DNA of 64,000 nt from KBS-96 sp964247975 (GCA_964247975.1 CAXTWH010000012.1:46237-110236); one strand, 5' to 3'. Shown: positions 1 to 9,161, counted from the stretch's first letter. Translations and numbers: made by a program. Notes: generated by a model not told the origin, from the sequence alone.

Positions 1-1
1 C

Positions 2-904
2 GCAGGCTTTACACCGCAGGAGGTGGAACTGGACGCCAGCGCCATTCTGCAAGGCGAGCCGGTGCCTTCGCCCGTGATTGCCAATAACCGGGCTTATACC
101 ATGCGCGTCCGGTTTCCGGAAAGCACGCGGGCCAATCTGGACAGCATTCGGAATACGCTACTGGTCAGTTCCACGGGCCGCACCGCGACGCTCGGAACTT
201 TAGCGAGTTGGGAGCAAGCGCCAGGGCAGACCGAAATCCGCCGCGAAAATCTCCAACGCGATATCGCCGTAACAGCGCGATTGGAAGGACTTGATTTGGG
301 GAGAGGAGTTGCAGCCGTGCAGAAAGCAGTGGCGGCCCTCCACATTCCTGCCGGAGTCCGGGTGGAATACGGCGGCACTTACGCGGAACAGCAAAAATCT
401 TTTCGCGATCTGGTGTTTGTGCTGGTTCTCGCCGTGCTGCTGGTGTTTTTTGTGCTGCTGGTTGAGTTCAGAACCTTTGCCGCGCCGCTCGCGATTGTGG
501 CATCTGCTGTTCTTTCCACTTCCGGCGTGTTCTTCGCCCTGCTCGTCACTGGCGCCACGTTCAATCTGTCCTCGTTTATGGGTTTGATTATGGTTATCGG
601 CATTGTGGCCAAGAATGGAATTCTGCTGCTGGATGCTGACCAGAAATTTCGTAAGGAAGGCTCCAGCCCCAAGCGAGCAATGATTGAAGCAGGCGAACGC
701 CGTCTTCGTCCGATCCTGATGACCGCGCTTGCCACCGTCGCCGGAATGGTGCCGTTATCGCTGGCGATTGGCGCAGGTTCACAGATGCTACAGCCGCTAG
801 CCATTGCTGTAATCGGCGGCATTGCCGCTTCGCTGGTGCTGTCGCTGGTGGTGACGCCGACGGCTTATTACTACCTGAGCGGGCGTTCGACGGATCAAAG
901 ATAA
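2..904 (+). CDS. RND-family efflux transporter, C-terminal part (5' end outside window)
   Basis: This is the C-terminal third of an inner-membrane RND pump that exports drugs, lipids or metals using the proton gradient. The frame is open from the left edge, and the GTG at 23 is internal, so the gene begins before the window. Visible are part of the second periplasmic loop and then six hydrophobic segments corresponding to TM7-12. The TM10 motif VAKNGIL keeps the lysine used in proton relay in AcrB-type pumps, and RLRPILMTALAT is the usual segment before TM11. It is a different protein from the RND pump at 47.8 kb. Its adaptor and outer-membrane partners should lie to the left. Substrate cannot be told from this fragment. 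Confidence 0.9.
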   Translation, partial: AGFTPQEVELDASAILQGEPVPSPVIANNRAYTMRVRFPESTRANLDSIRNTLLVSSTGRTATLGTLASWEQAPGQTEIRRENLQRDIAVTARLEGLDLGRGVAAVQKAVAALHIPAGVRVEYGGTYAEQQKSFRDLVFVLVLAVLLVFFVLLVEFRTFAAPLAIVASAVLSTSGVFFALLVTGATFNLSSFMGLIMVIGIVAKNGILLLDADQKFRKEGSSPKRAMIEAGERRLRPILMTALATVAGMVPLSLAIGAGSQMLQPLAIAVIGGIAASLVLSLVVTPTAYYYLSGRSTDQR

Positions 905-1052
905 ATGGTCACCCGTTTGTGACCCGCTCACTTGTGCGACCGCTTTGAGAAGCGTTTTCAGGTAGGCTTGGACATAAGCGATAGCGACTTTCATTTTTGT
1001 AATCTTAACCAAGCGGGATGCAAACCTAGTATTTCTTCAGACAAGCACCTTA

Positions 1053-1388
1053 ATGCCAACCAGAGTCAAATCCTTGAACCGAATGTCCATTTACGACCTG
1101 CGTGATATTTTTCCGTTTAAAGGCCAGGAATTTTCGAACTCCAGTGGTAATTGGGTCTGCCATCTGGCGGAAGTTTCCGATTCTCGCCCCGACAATGATC
1201 GTTTATCCTGGTATCTGGTTTTTGAACCGATCCGCAACTCAGGCGCAAGCATGAGAAAACTGGAACTGGTGACACCGGGAACCGGGACCACTGCCCAAAG
1301 CTTTTCCCCGGAACTAAAGATTCAGATGGAGAACTGGCTAGCTTCCGGGGAGCAAGACGGACGTATGGAGTTATTGGGCAGAGATTAA
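1053..1388 (+). CDS. Hypothetical protein, 111 aa
   Basis: I do not recognise this gene. It encodes a soluble protein of 111 residues with no signal peptide, membrane segment or cysteine-rich motif. The N-terminal part (ca. 12-60) has mixed alpha/beta character with several aromatic residues (GNWVCHLAEV, LSWYLVFEPIR), and the C-terminus is charged. A second ATG at 1083 could be the true start, giving about 101 residues; neither start has a strong ribosome-binding site. It stands alone between the RND gene and the convergent toxin/antitoxin pair. It is judged real because the frame is free of stops and no better frame exists on either strand. Confidence 0.5.
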   Translation: MPTRVKSLNRMSIYDLRDIFPFKGQEFSNSSGNWVCHLAEVSDSRPDNDRLSWYLVFEPIRNSGASMRKLELVTPGTGTTAQSFSPELKIQMENWLASGEQDGRMELLGRD

Positions 1389-1488
1389 AACGGAGCTTTC
1401 CCTTTGAGATATCAAATCAATTCAAGTGGAGCAACGATAAAATTAGAACATTAAAATTTAAGAATCGTTTTCCTTTGTTTACGGTGCA

Positions 1489-1893
1489 TTACCGCACGTG
1501 CGGGCGACTCAATAAGAGTTCACTGACTTTTATAATGCGAATGCCTTCATATTGTTTCAGTTTAAGAAGGTGTTTGTCGCCAGTGACGATCACATTTGCT
1601 TTCCCAGCAACTGCACATTCCAAAATCTTATTATCATCGGGGTCGTCTGGCACGGCATTTAGCGATTCCGTTGGTGCTATGATCACTGCCGTAACGGTGA
1701 TGTACTCCAGTGCCTCTGCCAGCCGACTGGCGCTTAATCCTTTGCGCTTCAGAACACGGACAACTTCATCAATAATTAACTGAGACAAGAGAAGTTTGAT
1801 ATTTCCATCCACTGCCGCTTCCATCAAAAGCGCGGGATTACCGCCCCATAAGACTGCGGAAATCAGGATGTTTGTGTCAGGAACAACGCGCAC
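1489..1893 (-). CDS. PIN-domain toxin (VapC-like ribonuclease), 134 aa
   Basis: This is a PIN-domain protein of the putative toxin-antitoxin PIN family, which in other bacteria acts as a Mg2+-dependent ribonuclease kept silent by its antitoxin. The acidic active-site residues are in place: Asp6 in VVPDTNILIS, Glu43 in IDEVVRVL, the DDPDDNK cluster near 83-87 and Asp106 in VTGDKHLL. The GTG start at 1893 directly abuts the stop codon of the upstream antitoxin gene (stop at 1894-1896), so the two are translationally coupled. The antitoxin-first order is typical of autoregulated pairs. The length is normal for the family. Confidence 0.88.
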   Translation of the reverse strand: MRVVPDTNILISAVLWGGNPALLMEAAVDGNIKLLLSQLIIDEVVRVLKRKGLSASRLAEALEYITVTAVIIAPTESLNAVPDDPDDNKILECAVAGKANVIVTGDKHLLKLKQYEGIRIIKVSELLLSRPHVR

Positions 1894-2124
1894 CTACGCC
1901 CCGCGTTGTTGGCGACGGTCTTCTGCTATCCATTCTTCTACGTCAGAAGGTTTGTAACCTTTAGCTTCAGCTTCAGCGCGATTATAAGCAACAAAGCTGC
2001 GGAATCGCTGTTTCAGCAAATACCGTCGCATATCATCCAATACTTCTTCAGGCGTACGACCTTCTTTGGCAGCAACAACGGCAACTTGTTCGGCTACGGC
2101 TTGGATAAGCTGTTCCTGAGACAT
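1894..2124 (-). CDS. Putative antitoxin paired with the PIN toxin, 76 aa
   Basis: This small, charged, alpha-helical protein is encoded immediately upstream of the PIN toxin and shares its transcript. The N-terminal half (ca. 1-45, with EEVLDDMRRYLLK) could form the DNA-binding/dimerising helices, and the C-terminal half (KGYKPSDVEEWIAEDR) resembles tails that wrap around a PIN toxin. I infer its role from position, size and the zero-base junction with the toxin gene, not from a clear family motif. It would be expected to repress its own promoter in the region just upstream (2125-2200). Confidence 0.75.
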   Translation of the reverse strand: MSQEQLIQAVAEQVAVVAAKEGRTPEEVLDDMRRYLLKQRFRSFVAYNRAEAEAKGYKPSDVEEWIAEDRRQQRGA

Positions 2125-2624
2125 ATACTCTATTTTAATTATCGCTCAAGCCAACCCAATACCGAAAAGTCGATACTGACATAGCCGAAATCGTAATTAG
2201 TCGCAAGCAGAAACTTGCTCTAAAGAATAGGCAATTTTCCCGATCAACATTAGGTGCGGATCTCACAGGAGAGGCAATCCATCAGAAAATCCTTGATTGC
2301 CCAAGTTAGCTAATTCAAGGACGATTACTTGGATAACATGAGATTCCATTGAGGTTTGTCATTAAAGTTGAGAGCAATCAGCGGCAACAAACGCCAAAGC
2401 TGAACCGGGTACACAAGTATTCCGCAGGAAAACTTAAAGTTCTTGGAAAGAGGATCGCATACCAGGATGTCATCGTGCAAAATTGGAAGTGGATCATACT
2501 TGCTGCGGTTGTGGCTTATCTGCTGCTTGGAATTGTTGCAGACAGCACTGAACATTAGATCCATTGAGCAAAATGTTTTCCCATGCTCAATGGACCCGTT
2601 ATTCTACCACCTACTTCCCTCTAT
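2125..2624. other. Gene-poor stretch upstream of rpsT
   Basis: About 500 bases between the antitoxin start and the rpsT promoter hold no convincing gene. The part next to 2124 must contain the toxin/antitoxin promoter, but no strong boxes were picked out. On the + strand, a frame ending at 2558 could encode a short peptide with a plausible single membrane helix (KWIILAAVVAYLLLGIVA). It has only TTG/GTG starts and no clear ribosome-binding site, so it could be a remnant or chance. Confidence 0.4.
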
Positions 2625-2653
2625 TTGACCCCTAGCTTCCGGTTCGCTATCCT
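2625..2653 (+). promoter_or_regulatory. Sigma-70-type promoter of rpsT
   Basis: A TTGACC box (2625-2630) and a TATCCT box (2648-2653) are separated by exactly 17 bases and lie 41 bases before the rpsT start codon. This is a near-consensus housekeeping promoter, as expected for a ribosomal protein gene. Transcription start itself is inferred. Confidence 0.75.
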
Positions 2654-2693
2654 AATATCTGTATCTCTTTTGAAGGATTTAAATTCGAGTTAG

Positions 2694-2978
2694 ATGGCCA
2701 ACACAGTCTCTTCATTGAAGCGCGTCCGAATCACTGAGCGCCGGACCGCCGTCAATCGCAGCCGCAAGTCGCGGTTGCGGCACCAGATCCGCGCCATGCG
2801 CCGCTTGCTGGACCAGAAAAATGTGGAAGAAGCAACCAAGATTATTCCCCAAACATTTTCCGTGGTAGATCGCGCGGCAAAATGGGGCATTATCAAGAAA
2901 AACACCGCGGCCCGCTACAAAAGTCGGATGACGCTTCGTCTGCGCCGCCTCAGCGCGCCCGCTACAGCAACGGCCTAG
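2694..2978 (+). CDS. rpsT: 30S ribosomal protein S20
   Basis: S20 binds 16S rRNA early in assembly of the small subunit. The 94-residue product has the usual length and the three-helix, strongly basic composition. It shows the N-terminal MANTVSSLKRVR start, the segment VNRSRKSRLRHQIRAMRRLL, and the C-terminal signature KWGIIKKNTAARYKSRM, in which the conserved hydrophobic-lysine run is intact. It is transcribed alone from the promoter at 2625-2653 and followed by a strong hairpin at 3000-3034. The ATG at 2694 gives the canonical MAN start. Confidence 0.97.
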   Translation: MANTVSSLKRVRITERRTAVNRSRKSRLRHQIRAMRRLLDQKNVEEATKIIPQTFSVVDRAAKWGIIKKNTAARYKSRMTLRLRRLSAPATATA

Positions 2979-2999
2979 GTTCCCATTCAATGTTTTGCG

Positions 3000-3034
3000 A
3001 GTCCAGCGGCTGTCTAAACTACAGCCGCTGGACT
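3000..3034. terminator. Perfect hairpin between convergent rpsT and oxidoreductase genes
   Basis: A 14-bp perfect inverted repeat (3000-3013 with 3021-3034) encloses a 7-base loop. It sits 22 bases after the rpsT stop and 11 bases after the end of the opposing gene at 3045. Downstream T content is moderate on the + strand and poor on the - strand, so it is most convincing as the rpsT terminator and could serve both genes. Confidence 0.75.
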
Positions 3035-3044
3035 TGTCGTGTCT

Positions 3045-4118
3045 TCACCTGAATTTTTCCGGCTTGCCGGATTTTACGGATTCTTTAGCCAGATCAATAA
3101 TGTGGATCACATCCACGTTAATGTCCACCGCAGTTAAACCTTCAATCGGCTGCTTGTTTTTCATGCGCGAAATCATGTAAGCAATGGGTTCGTTTGTTTC
3201 GGGGGTTAACGGCGTCACTTCCACCTGCTCAACCTCCTTGCCGCGCCGCATTTCCACGCCCTTCTGGGTTATGTAAATGCTGCCGCGATGCTCGTTATCG
3301 CCCCACCCGAAGACTTCCAGATCCTGGTAGCTGCGGGGCAGATCCCAACTGCCTTCAAACACTCCCACGCTTTTGTCGTAGCTCAGGATCAGATCGGCAT
3401 TGTCTTCCACTTTCGGAAAACGGTCAGGCCGCAGATGGTTCGCGGTGGCAAACACAGTCTTCGGCTTGCCGAGGTACCACAAACTCCAAAGGGCGTTGTA
3501 ACAGCCGAAATCCATTAAAGCGCCCCCTCCGTTTTTCTCCGGGTCAGTCAGCCACGCGAAGAAATACTTATTGCGCACTCCTTCCGAGCCGGGGCCGCCA
3601 TGCCCCACAATGCCATGCAGCCGCCACGGTGTTCCAATGTCGCCGCGATCCACGGCAGCCTTTGCCACGTAGTTGGTGGGCCACCAGGCCATCTGGTAAT
3701 TGGTCATCACCAGAATGTTGTATTTTTCCGCCAGGCTTTTGATCTGCTTGGCTTGTTCGTAGGTGGCGGCCAAAGGCTTTTCGAAGATGATGTTAATGTG
3801 CCGTTCGGCGCAGGCTTTCGCTACCTCCAGATGCCGGTTATTTTCCACGAAAGCCCAGACCAGATTGGGTTTTACCTGATCGAGCATGGCTTGATAATCG
3901 CGGAAAATCAGATTCGAAGGGACACCCATTCGTTCGGCTTCGCCGGTCAGTTCCTGGTTTGGTTCAGCAACGCCGACCAAGGTAGCCGGTTTGCCCGAAA
4001 CCATCGTATGCAAATGTCCCCAAACATGCGCATGAACCAGCCCAACTACCGCAATCTTGTAATCCTGTGCTTGCAGCGGAACAAAGGTTAGCGCGACCCA
4101 AAGAAAAAAGTATTTCAT
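3045..4118 (-). CDS. Exported Gfo/Idh/MocA-family oxidoreductase
   Basis: The 357-residue protein has the two-domain Gfo/Idh/MocA plan: an N-terminal Rossmann fold (ca. 20-140, YKIAVVGLVHAHVWGH) and a C-terminal beta-sheet domain. The signature FEKPLA around 110-116 carries the conserved lysine that contacts substrate and nicotinamide. The first 17 residues (MKYFFLWVALTFVPLQA) look like a cleaved signal peptide, so it probably works in the periplasm with tightly held NAD(P), as known for some members such as Zymomonas GFOR. The usual GxGxxG is altered to GLVHAH. Substrate is likely a sugar or polyol but cannot be named. It is transcribed alone and convergent to rpsT. Confidence 0.88.
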   Translation of the reverse strand: MKYFFLWVALTFVPLQAQDYKIAVVGLVHAHVWGHLHTMVSGKPATLVGVAEPNQELTGEAERMGVPSNLIFRDYQAMLDQVKPNLVWAFVENNRHLEVAKACAERHINIIFEKPLAATYEQAKQIKSLAEKYNILVMTNYQMAWWPTNYVAKAAVDRGDIGTPWRLHGIVGHGGPGSEGVRNKYFFAWLTDPEKNGGGALMDFGCYNALWSLWYLGKPKTVFATANHLRPDRFPKVEDNADLILSYDKSVGVFEGSWDLPRSYQDLEVFGWGDNEHRGSIYITQKGVEMRRGKEVEQVEVTPLTPETNEPIAYMISRMKNKQPIEGLTAVDINVDVIHIIDLAKESVKSGKPEKFR

Positions 4119-4239
4119 CAGTTTCAGTCCTGGTTTCCAGAGTTTATAACAACTCCCTCACCCGCCTTCCGGCATCTGATTTTGTGCCGCCCGATGGCGA
4201 AATGGTAGAGTAGAAAACCACATAGGGGGGAAGCCTACT

Positions 4240-7200
4240 GTGCAATCATGTTGTGTTTCAGCGCCGTTAACTGTTAGAAAATTTGCGACTTTTCTGCTGT
4301 TGGGGGGATTATTGACCCTCCCGGCCCGGCTCCGCTCGGCGGCCCAGGATGAAGCTACTGAACGGGAAACTACGGGCGACCTTGCCGGTGCCCAGAGCAT
4401 TCTGGAACGGCAAAGCCAGAAAGGGCCGGAAGCTCAACTGAACCTGGCGGAGTTTCTGGACCGGCATCGCAGCGCGAACAGGCGCGATGCTTTCCTGAAG
4501 CTGGCCTCGGTTGAACAGGACCCGGTGAAGCGCCAGCTTGCGTTGCGTCAAGTGCTGCTGCTTGATTTTGAAGAAGGCCGCACCACGGCGCTTTCTTCCG
4601 ACTTGGAACAATATAAGGCTGCCGGCGGAAGCGACCTTCAGCCAGTAAGACAGATTCCAAATTCACAAAGAACTTTTGGTAAGGCAATTATCCCCGGGCC
4701 GCTACGCTCCTTTGCCCGCATGGCCGCGCTTTCCCCTGATCTGAAACCGGAAGAACTGCTGCCAGCTTTGGCGCGGAACGTAGTCACCAACGGTTACCAA
4801 GCGGCATCCTCAAGCGAAGCCCTGGAACAAACCGAGTATCTACGCCTGGTTGTCCGCTACGTTAGCCAGGCGCGGGAACTGACTGCCTTTGCCGGTTCCA
4901 CAAAGAAGGTGACTGTACCGGCTTGCGAAAGCGAGCAGACCGCTGACCTGCTCCGCATCCTGGGCTATCGGATGCGCGGCTCCTGCGGCGGCGATGTGGT
5001 GCTCGAAACGGTGAATCCCACTCGCGCTTTTATCACTGTGGATTCCGGTTTCCCCTTGGCCCAATTGGAACAGGACTTACGCGCCAACAGAAAGTTTGAA
5101 TATTCATTTGCGCCCACCGAGATTCCGGTGCTGTATGGGCCGGAATACTGGATCAGCTCGGTTTCAAGCAAAGGCAACCATTCCGAATTTCTGGAAGCCT
5201 TTCTAAGCGACCCTGCCGTGTGCCGCCTTTATCTGGGACTTTCCAAACTGGATGAAACTACGGCGGAGGCAATGCGGCGCAAAATTCCCCACAACGAACT
5301 GATGGTGTTTGCACCGGTTCTGGACTTCTACGGCAGCTTGTTTGAAATCCGCAATGGCGCAGCTTTCGTACCGGGATCGGAAAAAGCCTGGAGCGAACTG
5401 GCTGGAACAAACCCATCTCAGGGAGCAGGATTTTATCAGCGGCTGATGGAAACCGATGATGGATGGTTGGCCAGCTACTTCGATGCACTGGCGCGGCTCG
5501 ATTCCCCGGCCACGAACTATCTGTTACAGCCGGAGCACATGAGGCGTTTCTACAACGGACTGCGCGGACGAGTGACTACGCCTGGTCCGGCACGTCCGGT
5601 GTTCCGGTCCAGCACGGATCTGATGATTTTCACCACTTCGCTTCGTTTGGACCCGAACGGCCAACCTCACATTCCCGGCGGTTTGGACGTGTGGAAGTCA
5701 TTGTTCATCAAGCATCCGCACGGCAAATATGATGCCAAGCTGTCGAAAGCAGCGCCTTCCTGGAGAACTTCCGATGACCTGCTCGAAGCACTGTTCGCGT
5801 TGTGCCGCAAGTCGGTTGACAACGAACCGCTGCACATTTTTTTGGCATTGAACGACATTGATCGTGACCGCCAGAGGCCGATCAGTCCGGCGCTGGCTGC
5901 CCGCTTAATTGCGGCTTACAAAACAACGGGCGCCCAGTACGACATTCTGGCCGATGTGCCGAACTTGAGCGAAGCTTCGATTAGCATGTTTCTGGACTTC
6001 GTCAGCGGCTCGGGCAGCATTCACGACACGCTGCTGCGGGCAGACAACGTAGGCAGCGCCCAGGCGCTGATCAGCATTTGGCAGATTCTATGCCGCCAGA
6101 ACCTGATTCCCGCCGGGCAGCAGGACAAGGCTTTTTCGGCGATGATGACGCCATTTATGGAAGCCCGGCAAGCGGCGGAAGTGTTTGACGCAGCGCGCAG
6201 TGGCGTGAAAGCCCTGCTACAAGCAGCAAACGCTTCAGTGAACGGACGAATCCAGGACAGACTGGTGGACCTGTTGGTCGGCGTTCCGCAATCCTCGCCG
6301 GAGCACCCCGGCCCGGCTGAGAATTTTGTGCGCGTGCTTGATTCGCAGCAGCTTTTGTCGCTCGACCAGATTTATGCAGTGGCCGATACATTAAGTCAGC
6401 CCACGCCGAATAAGAAAATATTGGATTCCGTGGACCGCGCCTTGAGCCGTTTTGAGGAAGCGCAATCGCTTCGCAATTCCCTCAGTTCCGCAGAACGAAA
6501 TCTAGTGGCGCTCGGCTATTGGAGCGAGCGGCACATTGACCAGGAGCGCAAAATCGATCTGGACTCCCTAGCGGCAAAATCCGCCGACCGGAAAGATACG
6601 CGAGGCAAGTTAACGCCGTTCCTACGCGACACCCTGGTAGGGCTGCTTTATGCTTACTACTCACCGAATGGGGCGCAACTGGTTTTCACTAATCCCACAT
6701 TTGTCCGCAACCATGATTTTATCGGCGCACAGGGTTTAGTGGCGACTTGGCGAAGCACGGAAGTCGTCGGCAACGGATGGCCGTCCAGCGCGGGCGGCAG
6801 GCTGATGGGTTCGCTTGTCTCGCTTCCGTACGTGCTGGCGGAAGCGGAACAGAACTTTCTGACGCCGACCCGCGAACAGGCTTTAATCTGGGGCGACCTG
6901 GTGCCGCAGATGATTGTGAACGTCACCGTTCCCCGCTGGCGGCATATTACGCCGGACCAGGTACGCTGGGTAGCGTTGAACCAGCGGCGCGGCGAGGATC
7001 TGCTGGCCCTGAGCGCGTTTAATTCTACGCTGGAGCCGAAGGTGATGAACTCGCTGCGCCGATTCGCCAACCCGGCCCGGCTCGAAAAAATTCGTGAACG
7101 GCTGCATAACGGCGATTTTAAAAACGCCCAATCGGAAGTACTGCCATCAGAATTTTATGCTTTGGCGACAGACCCGGCGCTACGAACCGCTGTTCCCGAC

Positions 7201-7620
7201 ATGGCCAGCCTGGAGGTCGCCGCTTTGTCCGCTTCCGGCAACCCGCAACTGAATGCCAACGCCATTGCCGCCGTGTTTGGCACACCAAAGCCCACGCTCA
7301 CCCATTCTTATCGGCCCGGCCTTTTGTACCTGCGCACGTTTCCGACGTTGATGGGTTATTCGAGCCGTTTGCTGGCGGAGACATGGGAATCGAATGGCTT
7401 CTATTACGCGGCGCTGGCGGACGAATTCGGCATCCCCGCGAATCGCCTCGATACCTACGTGCCGGAATGGACCCGGGCCACCATCGAAAACATCTTCGCC
7501 ACGCATCTGGAAGATTGGCCGGCTTTACTGCGATCTTTAAACAGCGTCGGCGACAATCTGCGGCAGCATAACGGATCTGAAAAAGTCGCTTCAAACAGCT
7601 ACGGTCAATCCGGTAATTAG
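4240..7620 (+). CDS. Large exported protein of unknown function, 1126 aa
   Basis: I do not recognise a named family. The product starts with a signal peptide (basic VRK followed by FATFLLLGGLLTLPARL, cut near residue 32-35), then a mainly alpha-helical protein of about 1090 residues. The segment after the signal (ca. 35-130) reads like degenerate TPR/HEAT helices. No catalytic motif, cysteine pattern or transmembrane segment was seen. The GTG start at 4240 is preceded by a G-rich ribosome-binding site near 4226. The gene lies 10 bases before the VWFA-related gene, so the two are almost certainly co-transcribed. A periplasmic scaffold or chaperone role with the VWFA protein is only an inference. 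Confidence 0.8.
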   Translation: MQSCCVSAPLTVRKFATFLLLGGLLTLPARLRSAAQDEATERETTGDLAGAQSILERQSQKGPEAQLNLAEFLDRHRSANRRDAFLKLASVEQDPVKRQLALRQVLLLDFEEGRTTALSSDLEQYKAAGGSDLQPVRQIPNSQRTFGKAIIPGPLRSFARMAALSPDLKPEELLPALARNVVTNGYQAASSSEALEQTEYLRLVVRYVSQARELTAFAGSTKKVTVPACESEQTADLLRILGYRMRGSCGGDVVLETVNPTRAFITVDSGFPLAQLEQDLRANRKFEYSFAPTEIPVLYGPEYWISSVSSKGNHSEFLEAFLSDPAVCRLYLGLSKLDETTAEAMRRKIPHNELMVFAPVLDFYGSLFEIRNGAAFVPGSEKAWSELAGTNPSQGAGFYQRLMETDDGWLASYFDALARLDSPATNYLLQPEHMRRFYNGLRGRVTTPGPARPVFRSSTDLMIFTTSLRLDPNGQPHIPGGLDVWKSLFIKHPHGKYDAKLSKAAPSWRTSDDLLEALFALCRKSVDNEPLHIFLALNDIDRDRQRPISPALAARLIAAYKTTGAQYDILADVPNLSEASISMFLDFVSGSGSIHDTLLRADNVGSAQALISIWQILCRQNLIPAGQQDKAFSAMMTPFMEARQAAEVFDAARSGVKALLQAANASVNGRIQDRLVDLLVGVPQSSPEHPGPAENFVRVLDSQQLLSLDQIYAVADTLSQPTPNKKILDSVDRALSRFEEAQSLRNSLSSAERNLVALGYWSERHIDQERKIDLDSLAAKSADRKDTRGKLTPFLRDTLVGLLYAYYSPNGAQLVFTNPTFVRNHDFIGAQGLVATWRSTEVVGNGWPSSAGGRLMGSLVSLPYVLAEAEQNFLTPTREQALIWGDLVPQMIVNVTVPRWRHITPDQVRWVALNQRRGEDLLALSAFNSTLEPKVMNSLRRFANPARLEKIRERLHNGDFKNAQSEVLPSEFYALATDPALRTAVPDMASLEVAALSASGNPQLNANAIAAVFGTPKPTLTHSYRPGLLYLRTFPTLMGYSSRLLAETWESNGFYYAALADEFGIPANRLDTYVPEWTRATIENIFATHLEDWPALLRSLNSVGDNLRQHNGSEKVASNSYGQSGN

Positions 7621-7630
7621 GAAGGCATAC

Positions 7631-8632
7631 GTGAAATTGTTCACTCGTTTTCTAAGCGTTTGTTTAATCGTTCTGACAGGCGGCTTTCTTTGGATAAAAG
7701 CGCAAGACCAGGACCACCCGACGTTTCGGGTCAAGGTCGACATGGTGGTGTTGAGCTTTACAGTGCTCGATGGCAAGAGCAAGTATGTGAACGGTTTGAA
7801 ACCGAAAGATTTTCGGATTCTTGAGGATGACATTCCTCAGAAGATGGCTACGTTTTCTGAAGGCGATCGTCCGCCCATGCAGGTGTTGGCGAACGGCGAA
7901 ATGCAGCCGATTGCCCGCCCTGGAGCCCAGAATCCGGTGGCTGCCGGAACTCGTTCGGATGAACTGACCGGAACCAACGTTTTTGTACTGTTCGACACCA
8001 GCAACTATATGTATCGCGGCTTTGTTTACGCATCGGACGCGATTGCCGATTTTATTCGCGGCTTGGACCGTGCTGATTCAGTAGCCGTGTATACATACAG
8101 CCGTAACCTGAATCGCTCGGTGTCTTTGAACCGCGACCGTAGCGAGGCCATTTCCGGCCTGCGCCGGGCTGTGGCAGGCGACGATTCCGCGTTGTACAAC
8201 TCCCTCTTGCTGACGCTGCGCGATGCAGCTAAGGTGCCGGGGCGCAAAGTGGTGATTGTTTTCTCCAATGGGCCTGACAATGCCAGCATGGTGGCGCCGG
8301 ATGATGTTCGCTCTGTAGCCGAAGACGAAGGCATTCCGATTTATGTGATTTCCACTAATGAAGTCAGCAAAGATCCGGTTTCCAGCAACATCTTCCGGCG
8401 CATCAGTTCTTCCACCGGCGGAAAAAGCTATTTTGCCAAAACCTGGCAGAAGCAAGTGGAAGCTTTTGAATCGATTCGCGAAGACCTTGGTAATAGTTAC
8501 ACCGTAACCTACTACCCGCAGCCGAATCCAAATGATGGGTTCCGCAAATTGACAATTGAGTTGACTGGCGATCAGATCAAGAAGTACAAAATCCGCGCCC
8601 GCCCGGGCTATCGGCCGCAGCGCGGTTTCTAA
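7631..8632 (+). CDS. VWFA-related protein of the acidobacterial exported family
   Basis: The 333-residue protein matches the architecture of the VWFA-related family that is greatly expanded in Acidobacteria. It has a signal peptide (ca. 1-25), a short beta-rich segment with GLKPKDFRILEDDIPQKM (ca. 55-75), and a von Willebrand factor A-like domain from ca. 118 to 300. The metal-site motif, normally DxSxS, reads DTSNYM, so the second serine is missing and metal binding may be weakened. Members are thought to mediate protein-protein contacts outside the cytoplasm. It is sandwiched 10 and 15 bases from its neighbours in a probable operon of three exported proteins. Confidence 0.88.
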   Translation: MKLFTRFLSVCLIVLTGGFLWIKAQDQDHPTFRVKVDMVVLSFTVLDGKSKYVNGLKPKDFRILEDDIPQKMATFSEGDRPPMQVLANGEMQPIARPGAQNPVAAGTRSDELTGTNVFVLFDTSNYMYRGFVYASDAIADFIRGLDRADSVAVYTYSRNLNRSVSLNRDRSEAISGLRRAVAGDDSALYNSLLLTLRDAAKVPGRKVVIVFSNGPDNASMVAPDDVRSVAEDEGIPIYVISTNEVSKDPVSSNIFRRISSSTGGKSYFAKTWQKQVEAFESIREDLGNSYTVTYYPQPNPNDGFRKLTIELTGDQIKKYKIRARPGYRPQRGF

Positions 8633-8647
8633 GAAATACCGGAGCCC

Positions 8648-9097
8648 GTGAATATCAGTTTTCAGAGGTTAATTAGCACAGCGTTTGTGTTTACGGTGTT
8701 TACTTGTGCAGGGTGTAATCCGCGAAGTCGTGTTGAAGCGGCTCGCGTAGTCATTGAAAAATTTCATAACGCTTACAACCGGCAGGATTATTCCGCCATG
8801 TACGCGTATGCCGGACCGAGCGTACAAAAAGAAACTCCGCAAGCGGCTTTTGTTGCATATGAAACTGGGTTGCGGAAAAGATTAGGAGACCTGAAAACCG
8901 CCGATCTCGTCAACTACAACCTGCTTTACCTCATGAGCGGCCCGCAAGTAAGAATGGATTATAACTGCAAGTATGTTCTAGGCAATGCGGTTGAATCCTT
9001 TGAAGTAAATTTTAGAAAAAACCAGCCGCGCATTGATGCTTACCGGATCGACAGCCCGCAACTGGAAACAGAAAAGGACGGGAACAAAGTTCGCTAA
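8648..9097 (+). CDS. Small lipoprotein, 149 aa, unknown function
   Basis: The N-terminus has a signal sequence ending in a lipobox-like TCAGC, with Cys23 as the probable lipidated residue, so the protein should be membrane-anchored on the periplasmic side. The mature part (ca. 30-140) has the look of a small alpha+beta NTF2/SnoaL-like fold (VIEKFHNAYNRQDYSAMYAY at the start is typical of such domains), but no catalytic set is evident. The GTG start at 8648 lies 15 bases after the VWFA gene stop. It is probably the last gene of the exported trio; csm1 begins 98 bases later on the same strand. Confidence 0.75.
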   Translation: MNISFQRLISTAFVFTVFTCAGCNPRSRVEAARVVIEKFHNAYNRQDYSAMYAYAGPSVQKETPQAAFVAYETGLRKRLGDLKTADLVNYNLLYLMSGPQVRMDYNCKYVLGNAVESFEVNFRKNQPRIDAYRIDSPQLETEKDGNKVR

Positions 9098-9161
9098 GCC
9101 GGGTGCCGCTCTCACGTTTTTCTGCTGTGCTATCCTGTAATCGTTCCATTCATGACGCTTA

